The position numbers and the translations under genes were made by a program. The notes below the pieces were generated by a model, which did not search any database, had not been told where the DNA came from, and was given only the letters and a program-made list of their open reading frames with translations. DNA of 64,000 nt from Selaginella moellendorffii. Lineage: Eukaryota; Streptophyta; Lycopodiopsida; Selaginellales; Selaginellaceae. The stretch lies in the NCBI RefSeq assembly GCF_000143415.4, contig NW_003314284.1:1970880-2034879 (forward strand), written 5' to 3'. Each line of letters starts with the position of its first letter. Position 1 is the first letter of the stretch. Positions 1 to 11,168 of the stretch are shown here, in pieces.

Positions 1-3000
1 GCATGATCACAGGCTTGTTAAGTGAGAGGACTTGGCAGTGGGGAGGAACTAGGTTCCTAAGCTGTGATCTATAGCGCGCTTTGAGTATAAGTTGGTGCAC
101 TGGCGTGGGGAGTCACGCCAGGCATCTTGGGTGATGCCGTCCATAGATGCATATACGGAGGTTGGGTTCGAGTCCCGACCCTCTAGTGCTTGGGTTCGAG
201 TCCCAAATCACTAGGGCGTGGTGATGGTTTGGAATATGAGGACACTCATATTTCGGTGGTCATGGACTCTCAGTGGGGAGATTGGTTTGGGCACACCGCC
301 AAGCGAGGGATGCCTCAGAGTCGTGATGCACGGTTAGATTGTTTAGTGTGATAGTTCAGCATATCTAACTTGAACGCTTTGGTGCAAGTGGCACCAAGGA
401 CGTGGTGAGTGAGATGGGGACACCTAATCTCAGTTGCTATGAACCCTTGGCCGTAAGGGCTGGCTTGGGTGCACCGCCAAGTGTGGGGGATGCCCTCGGG
501 GTTATGGTCAACAACTTGAAGGTCTAGAAGACCAAATACCTCTTGGCAACTCTGGTAAAGTGCCAAGATGAGATCACTAGGTGATCTTATGGCCAAATAA
601 AGACAAGGTCCTTGGTTGGCTAAGGAAGGAAGTTCCTGGTTCAAAATGTTGATTTGAACTATTTAAAATGGTGTGGCTTGGTCAAAGTGATCAAGTGGGA
701 AGAGCACCTAAGGGAAATAAGTTGTGTCCGTGCGATGGCATAGTGAGTCCGAGGAAAGTAGTCTCTATAAGAGACCCATGAGAGGGTCACGAAGTTGGGC
801 CGTGGATAGAGCCCATAGCAAAAGATGCTAAAGAGATGTACTAGGAGTGAACATCCTCTGGACTTGGCAATTGCTATGGAACCGAAGAGATACCTCAAAA
901 ATGGAGGTAGCGATCCTATGTTGCTGGGTGCAACAATCAAGGATAGGAGCAAAGGACTAGTGGCCAAGTTTGGGCCATAGAATTTAATGGAAGGGATCCA
1001 AATGGCAAAGTTAGCTAAGGAACACTAATGTGTTTGATGCTAACGGCTTGTGGGAAAGGAAGTGGACTTCCAAGGATGGATTCTTAAGTGCTCCAATTGG
1101 CGAAGTAAAAGCTCCAAGTAAAGGAGCGGTAAAATAGCCAAATGATAGGGCCGTGGACAGCTCTAGCACAAATTATAATAACCGGAACTTAGTGCCAAAG
1201 GTGGCACAAAATCGAAGAGAGGATGATGTTGCCCTTGAGTAGAGGACTTCCTAAGAGGGGGAAGTGGAGTTGCACAATATGTGCAATGCAAGGTGTCGGA
1301 GACACCCAGGAAATTGACTTCAACAAGTCAGAATTAAAAGTTCCAAAATGCAAGGGTTATATCGATGGAAAGTGAGACCACTCGAGAATGAGTAGTGGGA
1401 TTGAGTTAGAGAAGGTGTTTCTAACAGGTTTAGTGAAAACTAAACCAATAAAGGGAGAGAACCACCACAAGTGGTCGAATGAGCCTCTAAGTTAGAGGGG
1501 CTATGCTCCTTAGAGGATGGACAAGGCATGCTGAGCCTTTGGTGTCAAACCATAGACAAATATTGGCTAGGTGACAAGGATGGAAATGGTAACACGTGCG
1601 AATGTCACTTTATGAAAGGGTTTACCGTTCGATGAGGACATCGAACTTCATCTATGGGTGGTGGAGTTGTGAGACACAAAATCCCTAGGCCTCAAAGTGG
1701 AGCCGGAAAGGGTGCCACGTGGTAGTGGCCGAAGCAAAAGCCAAAGGAGCATAACACGTTTGGACTAAAAGCTCCGACTTGGAAGGTCGAGAGCGGGAGT
1801 GGAACTCCCAACAAAGGGCTCGAGGAGCAAGTACGAGGCAACCAATAAGCAAGGCTCCAAAAAGGGACCCAAAAAGGACCAACACATGACACGTGGAAGT
1901 GTCCGAGATAGAGTTCGAGATGGACCCGAAGTGGAGTCCGAGATGGCGTCCGAGAAGGACCCCGAGATGGAGTCCGAGATGGACCCGAGATGGAGTCCGA
2001 GATGGAGTCCGAGATGGACCCGAGATGGAGTCCGAGATGGAGTCCAAGATGGACCCGAGATGGACCCGAGATGGAGTTTGAGATGGAGTTCGAGATGGAC
2101 TCAAGATGGACCCGAGATGGACCTGAGATGGAGTCTGAGAAGGACCCGAGATGGAGTCTGAGGTGGAGTCTGAGATGGAGTCCGAGATGAACCCGAGATG
2201 GACCCGAGATGGAGTCCGAGATGGACCCGAGATGGAGTCCGAAGTCGAGACCGGGACCAAGACCAAGACCAGGACCGAGACCGAGACCGAGATTGGGACC
2301 GAGACCGAGACCGAGGCCGAGGCCGAGGCCGAGTCCGAGTCCGAGTCCGAATCCGAGTCCGAGTCCGAGTTCGAGTCCGAGTTTGAGGCCGAGTCCGAGT
2401 TCGAGCCTGAGAGGGTGAAAGCCCAAAGCGTTCGTCTCCCAGACCCTGAAGGGTTTGGTGAGCTCCAAAAGTATAGTAGGGGGAGGACTGCAGTGGAGCC
2501 AGTTTGGCCAGGAAAGGTCAGTTTGGCCAGGAAAGGCCAGTTTGGCCCAGGAAGGCCGGACCCAGTGTTGGGTGATGAGCTGCCCACTGGGAAGTCCAAG
2601 ACTAGAGTGAACACGGACCGACAAGCGGGGTAGCTTGTTGAAGTGTTCAAGAGCTGGCTCTAGTTCCCCCGGGAGATCGACTGGCCGATGCTCCCAGTCC
2701 AAGTGTGGGTGGCACTACCTACTTGGATACCTGGTGTGGCTCAACGGAACCTCGCTCTAAGCCCATGGCTAGAGCACCTAAAGGTGAAAGGCAGGGAGAG
2801 TACCCATGAGGCCTGCGTAGGGCCACGGTGTTCCGAAATGTTGTCCCAAAAGCCCAGACTGTGGAGAGGAGGAGGAGTAGTCCTCCGGTGTAGTGACCAA
2901 GGATACAGTCGAGTGGTGAGGAAGTCCCAGAGGACTGTGGGACTTAGTGGTCGGGCCTGTGGGCCTCGATCCAGTGGCAGTGTTGGCAAACACGGCCATG

Positions 3001-3425
3001 GGCAAAAAGGGACTTGGTGAAGACCGGAAAAGGGATATTAGGGAAGGCTATTCCCCATGTCTGTGGGCATCCTAAAGATGCTAAGGAGTGGATCTAGAAT
3101 GATCACTTATGGACGGATGGCCCAGCCCTTGAGAGATGGGGCTGTGATGCAGGTGGTGTTAGACTAGCGGTGTGACCAAGGTAAAGGGGCATGGCCTTAG
3201 CGTAATGGGCTGATATGTCGGTGGTACCTTGGGGTGTCGGTCAGGGGATTGGACACGTGGAGCACTTGGATCAAGTGCAAAGGTTGAGTGGCGGGGATGC
3301 CATTTTCGGGGCTAGCAAGCCCAAGTCTAAAATAGGACTTATGGAGGTTGTGAGTGAGACTCCTCCAAGTGGTTGGAGGTGTGGTTAAGTGACTAAAGTA
3401 GAATGGAAAATTTAGTCGCTTACAT
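1..3425. mobile_element. Long non-coding repeat R1, copy A (truncated by window start)
   Basis: This segment is repeated in inverted orientation at 6,553-10,790 and in parts at 11,169-13,372, 31,348-33,088 and 50,643-55,660. Its right end reads TTTAGTCGCTTACA; the reverse complement, TGTAAGCGACTAAA, starts every inverted copy, so the terminus is well defined and looks like an LTR-type TG..CA end. No reverse transcriptase, integrase or transposase can be read in any copy. Long open frames at 1,685-2,702 are created by the minisatellite and are not convincing genes. It may be a large non-autonomous LTR derivative; that is inference. It lies inside an older Ty3 integrase remnant that resumes at 3,426. 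Confidence 0.75.
1905..2415. repeat. GAGATGGACCC / GAGATGGAGTCC minisatellite in R1
   Basis: About 500 bp of 11-12 bp units, GAGATGGACCC and GAGATGGAGTCC, degenerating to CCGAGT hexamers from about 2,240. Both strands stay open over several hundred bases (Met-Glu-Ser-Glu or Asp-Gly-Val-Arg repeats on +, Ser-Asp-Ser or Leu-Gly-Leu repeats on -), which is a property of the repeat and not evidence of a protein. The same array lies in the other R1 copies at about 7,600-7,722, 10,810-10,940, 12,110-12,340 and 51,800-52,205, with different unit numbers. Confidence 0.9.
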
Positions 3426-4800
3426 AAACAAGCCATTCAACCAAACCATCTATCTGTGGATGATAAACACTCGTGAAAGTTTAATATATCCTTAGCCAAA
3501 ACATTAAAATGTGAAATGTTTCAATCATGAATGTAAGATCATTATCCAAAAGAATCCATTCCAAATAAGAATGTTGGATGAGAAAGTACCCAACAACAAT
3601 CACAAACACATTAGCAAAAGCATCAATTTTCATTTAACGAGCCAAGTGTAAGCAACTAAAGGGAACAATTTAAAAAACGATCCATAAAGGGAAAGGGCCC
3701 ATAAATAAAAGTTCACTTTTTTTTCCAATTGGTTAAAGGTTTTGAAATATTTAGGATTAAGCATCCTTGGGTTTGAATAGTACTGTGTTGGAAAGTGTAA
3801 ATTCAAGAGCTTACATTTGGTATCAGAAAAGTCTTGAGTCTAGCTTTGTTGATTGGCTAAAGAAATTACACCACAATTCTATTAATTGGCTAAAGGAATG
3901 GCAAGTTTAATTTGCTTTGACTTGGCTTGACTTGAGGGGTAGTGTGTCAAGAAAGTTATAGCCCTCAACTTGGCTAGGGGAATGGCAAGTCCAATTTGCT
4001 TTGACTAGGTTTGATTTAGGGGGTAGGGTGTTAAGAAAGTGAGAGTCTCATGAGAGTTGTGGCTTTTAACTTAGCTAGGGGAATGGTAAGTTAAATTTGC
4101 TCTAGTTGGGCTCGACCCAAGGGGTAGGATGTCAAGAGAGCTATGGCTCTCAGCTTCTATTCATGAGGGCGTGAATTTACATGAAAGCATGATAGATTAT
4201 AAACAACTAAAAAGGACAACTCATGAATTTAAATATAAAGGGAAAAGGCCCATGAACAAGAGTGCACCCCTTTTCCAATTAGTTAAAGGTTTTAGAATAT
4301 TTAGGGTTAAGTGTTTTTATGTTTGAATAGTACTGTGTTGGGTGACCTCTTGGGAATTCCAAATTCATGAGCTTACACTAAGAAGTCTGAAGTAATAATG
4401 ATATATTCATTACTAACAGTCAACTGTGGAAAAAGCCCATTATATCAAATGCCACCCACTCAAATGGATAGGAAACATGTCCTATCACTAGCTAATAAAA
4501 AAATATATACAACTTTTCAATCACATGTTAATATCCTATATTTCTATCTAGAATAAGAGAACTATAATAAGCATGGAAAAAACATGGAATAAATATAAAA
4601 GGCACCACTAACCGTAAATGATCATTAAAATCACTCCCCACAAAATAAAAATGTCATCCTCAAAGCAATATTCAGAATGTAAATTACTCTACATTTAAGG
4701 AATAAGTTGAGTAGGCTAAAGTAGATAAGAACCAATTGAGAGTATGTGAATACATTTATAGCCAAAAGGATTCTTATCATAGATATAGGTGCTATAGATG
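3426..4800 (-). pseudogene. Decayed Ty3 integrase remnant, split by a TRIM
   Basis: 3,430-3,646 and 4,378-4,800 align on the minus strand with the integrase part of the Ty3 element at 24,779-29,788 (about 25,620-26,230 there), including the region coding for the DNG and HPQSDG motifs. Most differences are C to T or G to A. The reading frame is destroyed. The TRIM at 3,647-4,377 was inserted into it, and R1 copy A abuts its left end at 3,425, so this is the oldest layer at this place. Confidence 0.8.
3647..4377 (+). mobile_element. TRIM-1: miniature LTR retrotransposon
   Basis: Two direct terminal repeats, 3,647-3,815 (starts TGTAAGCAAC, ends GAGCTTACA) and 4,198-4,377 (starts TATAAACAAC, ends GAGCTTACA), enclose about 380 bp without coding capacity. 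Directly after the left repeat, at 3,818, is TGGTATCAGA, the usual primer-binding site complementary to initiator tRNA-Met. The flanks are CCAAG and CTAAG, a 5-bp target duplication with one C/T change. Short LTRs, a tRNA-Met PBS and no genes define a TRIM. Related sequence lies at 13,430-13,720 (fragment) and 52,829-53,023 (solo LTR). Total length is 731 bp. Confidence 0.85.
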
Positions 4801-5040
4801 TGTTCTATACCTTAAAATCAAACTTGCAAACCTAGGCTCGAGGCGAGGTGATACGTTGAAATTTGACCAATTACAAGGAAGCATTGGATGTAACTATTAA
4901 GGTGCATTTTAATAATAACTTGTGAAAAGGGAACACAATGAGGTCGAGGTCCATGTTTAACAAAGGAGCCAAACCATGACAAAAAAAATTTTAGGAAAAG
5001 TTTCTTTAAGAATGAGCCTTCATGGTTCCAAAAAGTTAGA
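4801..5040. other. No recognisable feature
   Basis: AT-rich sequence between two Ty3 remnants. I see no gene, RNA or clear repeat boundary. Confidence 0.5.
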
Positions 5041-5382
5041 CCCAATGGCTAATGAGCAAATACATGGGGGAGTTAGTTAAAAAAGAACAAATCCATTGAT
5101 AAGAAGACTAAGTCCATTAGTAGTGTGGGAAATAACACATGTTACAACTACAGTGAAGTGGAACACTTCTCGAGAGAATGTCTTTACCCGAAAAAGGCCA
5201 GAGTCAATATAACTATTATGTCAGGTGAAGTCAAAATTGAAGCACATAATCTAGTCTTTAGTGCAAAGTTACTCATCACAAGAGCAACTTTGACAGAAAG
5301 TCATTTGCAATATTTATTACTCCTCCCAAGGAAGCTCAAAGGTAACTTTATTAAAATCCTTATTAACACAGGTGATCTTTAG
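5041..5382 (+). pseudogene. Ty3 gag/protease remnant with damaged zinc knuckle
   Basis: The frame starting at 5,125 reads a zinc-knuckle-like CYNYSEVEHFSREC, where the second Cys and a Gly of a CX2CX4HX4C motif are changed to Tyr and Glu, followed near the end by ILINTGDL, which resembles a damaged retroviral-type aspartic protease site (VDTG). This order, knuckle then protease, is that of Ty3 gag-pol. The frame is short and broken, so it is a relic. Confidence 0.6.
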
Positions 5383-5394
5383 TTACAAGTTTAC

Positions 5395-5510
5395 CTCCAT
5401 TCCTTCATTTAGTGGCCCAAAGTCCTAAAATTTGGATTCCGCTCTATTGTCCTTAGACATGTGGCATATTGCTATCGGGGGGTGGTTATATATATATAGT
5501 AGGGATTATA
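5395..5510. repeat. Short repeat R3 fragment
   Basis: The stretch with TTCCTTCATTTAGTGG and CTTAGACATGTGG recurs at 15,240-15,345 and, inverted, at about 55,740-55,830. Function unknown; probably the end of another LTR-type element. Confidence 0.5.
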
Positions 5511-6552
5511 GGTAAGTAAGTATAAGTGATTAATATTTCCATTCTACTTTAGTCACTCAACCACACCTTCGACCATTTAAATAAATCTCACTCACCACAT
5601 CCATAAATTCTATTCCAGACTTGGGGATTTACTAGCCCCGTAAATGGCATCTATGCCACTTAGCATTTGCACTTGGTCCAAGTGCTCCACATGTCTAATC
5701 CCATAATCGACACTCAAAGGTACTATTAACATATCAGCCTGTTATGTTAAAGCTATACTCATTCACCTTTATCACACTGGTGGTTTAACACCACTTGCAT
5801 CATAGAAAAGGAGTACTCCTCTTGTGTGGTAACCAAAGATACGGTCATATGGCAAGGAAGTCTCAAAGGTCAATAGGATGTAAGTTGGGCCTTCGAACCT
5901 TAACTTAGTGGCAATGTTAGCAAACACGGGTGTGGACAAAAAAGGATTTAATGAGGACTGAAAAAGAGACATTGGGGAAAGTTGTTCCCTATATCTACCC
6001 ATCTCTCAAAGACTAGGCCATCTATCCATAAGTGATCATCCTAGATCCACTCTTTAACATCCTTAAGATGCCTCCCCACCTTCCGCCCTTAAATGCCCTA
6101 ACCATGTGGCTAAAGTAAGGTTCTAATAAACCACACCAGTATCCAAGTAGATAATGCCATCTTGGGAGCATCAACCATTCAATCTCTTGTGGGAGTTGGG
6201 ATTCTATATATATATTAGGGATAATGGGTAAGTAGGTATAAGTGATTAATTTTTCCATTCTACTTTAGTCACTCAACCACACCTCCGACTATTTGAAGGA
6301 GTCTCACTCACCACCTCCATAAATTCTATTCCAGACTTGGGAATTTACTAACCCCGTAAATAGCATTTATGCCACTTAGCATTTGCACTTGGTCCAAGTG
6401 CTCCACATGTCTAATCCCATAATCGACACTCAAAGGTACTATTAATATATCAGCCCGTTATGTTAAAGTTATGTTCATTCACCTTTATCACACTGATGGT
6501 TTAACATCACCTACATCATAGTCCCATCTCTCAAAGACTGGGCCATCCATCT
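5511..6552. repeat. Two tandem R1 terminal fragments
   Basis: Each of 5,511-6,180 and 6,222-6,552 begins with a variant of the R1 end (GTATAAGTGATTAAT then TCCATTCTACTTTAGTCAC) and continues with R1 terminal sequence before breaking off. They precede the longer R1 copy B. No gene is present. Confidence 0.65.
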
Positions 6553-9500
6553 ATGAGTGATCTGTAAGAGACTAAATTTTTCCATTCTACTTTAGTCACT
6601 TAACCGCACCTCCGACCACTTAGAGGAGTCTCATTCACAACCTTCATAAGTCCCATTCAGGACTTGGGGCTTGCTAACCCCAAGAATGGCATCCATGCCA
6701 CTCAACTTTTGCACTTGGTCCAAGTGCTCCACGTGTCCAGTCCCATAATCAACACCCCAAGGTACCACCGACATATTAGCCCGTTACGCTAAGGCCATGC
6801 CCCTTTACCTTGGTCACACCGGTGGTCTAACACCACCTGCATCACAGTCCCATCTCTCAAGGACTGGGCCATCCGTCCATGAGTGATCATTCTAGATCCA
6901 CTCCTTAGCATCCTTAGGATGCCCACAGACATGGGGAATAACCTTCCCCAATATCCCTTTTCCGGTCTTCACCAAGTCCCTTTCTGCCCATGGCCATGTT
7001 CGCCAACATTGCCATTAGAGGCCCACAAGCCCGACCACTAAGTCCCATGGTCCTCTGGGACTTCCTCACCACTCGACTGTATCTTTGGTCACTACACTAG
7101 AGGACTACTCCTCTTCCTTTCCATAGTCTGGGCCTTTGGGACAACATTTCGGAACACCGTAGCCCTACATGGGCCTCATAGGTACTCTCCCCGCCTTCCG
7201 CCTTTGGGTGCTCTAGCCATGGGCTTAGAGCGAGGTTCCGTTGAGCCACACCAAGTATCCAAGTAGGTAGTGCCACCCACACTTGGACTGGGAGCATCGG
7301 TCAGTCGATCTCCCGGGGGAACTAGAGCCGGCTTTTGAACACTTCACCAAACTACCCTGCTTGTCGGTCCGTATTCACTCTAGTCTTGGACTTCCCAGTG
7401 GTCAGTTCTTCACCCAACACTGGGTATGGCTTTCCTGGGCCAAACTGGCCTTTCCTGGCCAAATTGGCTCCACTGGGCTCCAACCCCCACACTCTCCCTA
7501 CTATACTTTTGGAAACCCTCGCAGCCCCCCCCCCCCCCCCCCTGGGGGGATGATCGCTTTGGGCTTTCTCCCAACTGCCTGTATTAGTATTCGAACTCGG
7601 ACTCGGATTCTGTCTCGGTCCCGGTTTCAGACTTGGACTCGATCTCGATCTCGGTCTCGGTCTCGGTCTCGATTCCATCTCGGACTCCATCTCGGACTCC
7701 ATCTCAGACCCCATCTCGGACACTTCCACGTGTCATATGTTGGTCCTTTTTGGGTCCCTTTTTAGAGCCTTGCTTTGGTTGCCTCGTGCTCACTCTTCGA
7801 GCACTTTGTTGGGAGTTCCACTCCCACTCTCGACCTTCCAAGTCGGAGCTTTTAGTCCAAACGTGTTATGCTCGTTTGGCTTTCACTTCAGCCACTACCA
7901 TGTGGCGCCCTTTCCGGCCCCACTTTGGGGCCTAGGGATTTTGTGTCTCACAACCCACCACCTATATACGAAGTTCGATGTCCTTATCGAACGGTAAACC
8001 CTTTTATAAAGTAACATCCACATGTATTACTGTTTCCATCCTTGGCCCCCGACCAATATTTGTCTATGGTTTAACACCGAAGGCTCACCATGCCTTGTCC
8101 ATCCCCTAAGGAGCATAGTCTCTCCAACATAGAGACTCATTCGACCACTTGGGGTGGTTTGCTCCCTTTTATTGGTTTAGTTCTCATTAAACCCGTTAGA
8201 GACTCCCTCTTTAATTCAATTCCACTACTCATTCTTGAGTAATCTCAGATTCCATTGACATAACCTTGCACTTTGGAACTTTTAATTTTGACTTCTCAGA
8301 GTCAATTTCCTAGGTGTCTCCGACACCTTACGTTGCACATGGTGCAACTCCACTTCCCGTCCTAGGGAGTTCTTTATTTGAGGGCACCATCATGCTCTCT
8401 TCGATATCGTGCCACTCTTGGCACTAAGTTCCAGCTATCGTAATTCGTGCTAGGGTTGTCCATGGCCCTATCATTTGGCTACTTTACGACTCCATCCCTT
8501 GGAGCTTCCCCCTTCGCCAAATCGGAGCAATTGGGAACCTATCCTTGGAAACACATTGCTTTCCAATAATCTGTTAGCATCCAAGACATTAGTGTTCTTG
8601 GACTAACTTTGCCATTTGGCTTTTATCCCATGATTCCTATGGCCCTTTTCTTAGCCACTAATCTTTTGCTCCTATCCTTGATTATTGCACCATGCAACAT
8701 AGGATCGTCACCTCCATTCTCGAGGTATTCTTTCAATTCCATAGCAAAGACTTTGCTTTGCCAAGTCTAGAGGGTGTTCACCCCTAGTACGTCTCCTTAG
8801 CATTTTCTGCTATGGGCTCTATTATGGCCCAATTTTGAGACCCTCCGATGGATCTCTTATAGAGACTGCTTTCCTCGGACTTATTATGCCATCGCATTGA
8901 CAGCTCATTTCCCTTAGGTGTTCCTCCCACTTAGTCACCTTGACCAAGCCACACCATCATCAATAATTCCAATCAACACTTTGAACTTGGAACTTTATCC
9001 CTTAACCTCACAAGGACCTTGTCTTTGTTTTAGCCATAAGATCACCTAGTGATCTAACCTTAGCACCTTAACAGGTTTGCCAATACATATTAGGTCTTCC
9101 AGACCTTTAAGTTGTTCACCATGACCCTAGGGGCATCCCCCACACTTGGCAGTGCACCCAAGCCAGCCCTTTCAGCCAAGGGTCCATAGCAACTGAGACT
9201 AAGTGTCCCCATCTCATTCACCACGACCTTGGTGCCACTTGCACTAAAGTGTTCAAGTTAGATATGCTAAGCTTTCACACTAAGCAATTCAACCATGCAT
9301 CACGACTCTGAGGCATCCCTCGCTTGGCGGTGTGCCCAAACCAGTCTCCCCACTGAGAGCCCATGACCACCGAAATATGAGTGTCCTCATATTCCAAACC
9401 ATCACCACGCCCTAGTGAGTTGGGACTCGAACCCAAGCACTAGAGGGTCGGGACTCGAACCCAACCTCCGTATATGCATCTACGAACGGCATCACATAGG

Positions 9501-10790
9501 ATGCCTGGTGTGACTCCCCACGCCGATGCACCAACTTATACTTAAAGCGCGCTATAGATCATCGCTTAGGAACCTAGTTCCTCCGCACTGCCAAGTTTTC
9601 TCACTTGACCAGTCTGTGATCATGCATGGACTCCTCCATGCTTGGCCCCATGGGCCACCCTTTTGAAGTTGGCTCCTTCAACTAGGGTATTCGTTCCCCT
9701 GACTTGCCAATCTCACTTAGCAAGTCATCCGACCACTGTAACATGGTTCATGCATAAATGTGAAAGTCCTTAACTATTAACTTTCGTTCAAAGCCCTCTC
9801 TTTAAACACTCGGGAACTACTTTCCTAATCTTAATAGCCTCGCCTCTTGGCAAGCTTCAAGACCACGCTTCTGCTGCGCCACTCTAATTTCGCGTGCTCT
9901 ATAAACCATTTACACGTGGATGTCTAAGTATTTATCTACCTAGGGGAACGTTCAAGGAACTCTGTTCCTTAGCTTGCTAAGGTCTCTCCATTTGCAAGCT
10001 TTCCAATTACCATATAGCTTAACATGGACAATCCCATGCTTTAGACTCTCCATGGCATTCCGGTTGCTAGTAACAACATGCTTGAGCACCCATTTGATTC
10101 TCCACTCCCAACTTCCATAACCACCCTTGGTCATGCCTGTCAATTTCTATGGTTCGGTTCTATCCTTTTACTACTTGCCTTTTTGGCCCCATACATTTCC
10201 TTCGGTTATTCTCCTCCAGACTAGGAAGATAGCTTTGCGCTTTCTACCATGCCTTGGCAAGTATTCATAGGGATGAACCTACCCGACAGCTTAGGGAGTG
10301 GTTCCTCAATCCAGGTTTGCTCACCTCGTAATCCCACACACTGGGATTACCATTGCTACTTATGGGCTTTCATATGCCCATCACTAGCCTTGCCAAAATC
10401 CCCTTTTTGGCTTTGTCCAATTTGGGTAAATAGACTTCTCTCGTCTCCGCAACCTTGGACATTTGGATAGCACCCCTTATTCATCATTCACTAGGGACTT
10501 TGTCCCTTGGGCATTATCCATTGCCCTCATGCCACCAAACACCACCTTCTGGTGTTCTAGAGTGTTTGGGTGTCCCAATGATGGTCTCTTTGACAATGAG
10601 CATTCCCCTTTTCGACATTGACTTACTATATCGCAACATAAGCAATTTATCCCCCATAAGGGTATATCTAAATTCCTTATCCCAATAAGAAGTCTTAGGT
10701 AGTTGCCTTTTACCAGTTTAACGACTTATTTTGCACCTTTTGCTTAGTTGCCTCATAGTTGTCAAGTCTTACAACTCATTGCTGGTGCTT
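6553..10790. mobile_element. R1 copy B, longest copy in this part
   Basis: Begins TGTAAGAGACTAAATTTTTC at 6,553 and runs in the opposite orientation to copy A. Successive landmarks shared with the other copies are the TACTTTTGG region at 7,500, an 18-base C tract at 7,525-7,542, the minisatellite at about 7,600-7,722, the segment around 7,960 and the GGGACTCGAACCC pair at 9,420-9,460. The part 9,660-10,790 is shared with 31,560-32,940 and 54,330-55,560 and so belongs to the full-length repeat, about 5 kb. No coding domain is recognisable in any frame. Confidence 0.7.
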
Positions 10791-10799
10791 TCACACCTC

Positions 10800-11168
10800 C
10801 ATCATTATCTAGGTCACCATCTCGGGTCCATCTCGGACTCCATCTCAGGTCCATCTCGGACTCTATCTCGGACTCCATCTCGGACTCCATCTCGGGTCCA
10901 TCTCAGACCCCATCTCAGACCCCATCTCAGACCCCATCTCGGACACTTCCACGTGTCATGTGTTAGTCCTTTTTGGGTCCCTTTTTAGAGCCTTGCTTTG
11001 GTTGCCTCGAGCTCGCTCCTCAAGCACTTTGTTGGGAGTTCCACTCCTGCTCTCGACCTTCCAAGTCGGAGCTTTTAGTCCAAATGTGTTATGCTCGTTT
11101 GGCTTTCGCTTCGGCCACTACCATGTGGTGCCCTTTCCGGCTCCACTTTGGGGCCTAGGGATTTTGTG
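10800..11168. repeat. R1 internal fragment with minisatellite
   Basis: Repeats 7,600-7,940 of copy B in the same orientation: a short CATCTCGGACTC array to about 10,940, then TTCCACGTGTCATGTG and the segment ending TAGGGATTTTGTGTC. It is joined abruptly to another R1 piece at 11,169. Confidence 0.7.

Noticed and set aside
150-210. tRNA gene at the GGTTCGAGTCCC motifs
   Set aside because: No acceptor stem, anticodon arm or A-box could be folded around them.
1685-2702. Long open frames on both strands (up to 336 codons)
   Set aside because: They are produced by the 11-12 bp minisatellite, which has few stops in any frame. The peptides are low-complexity repeats and are not conserved in the other R1 copies.
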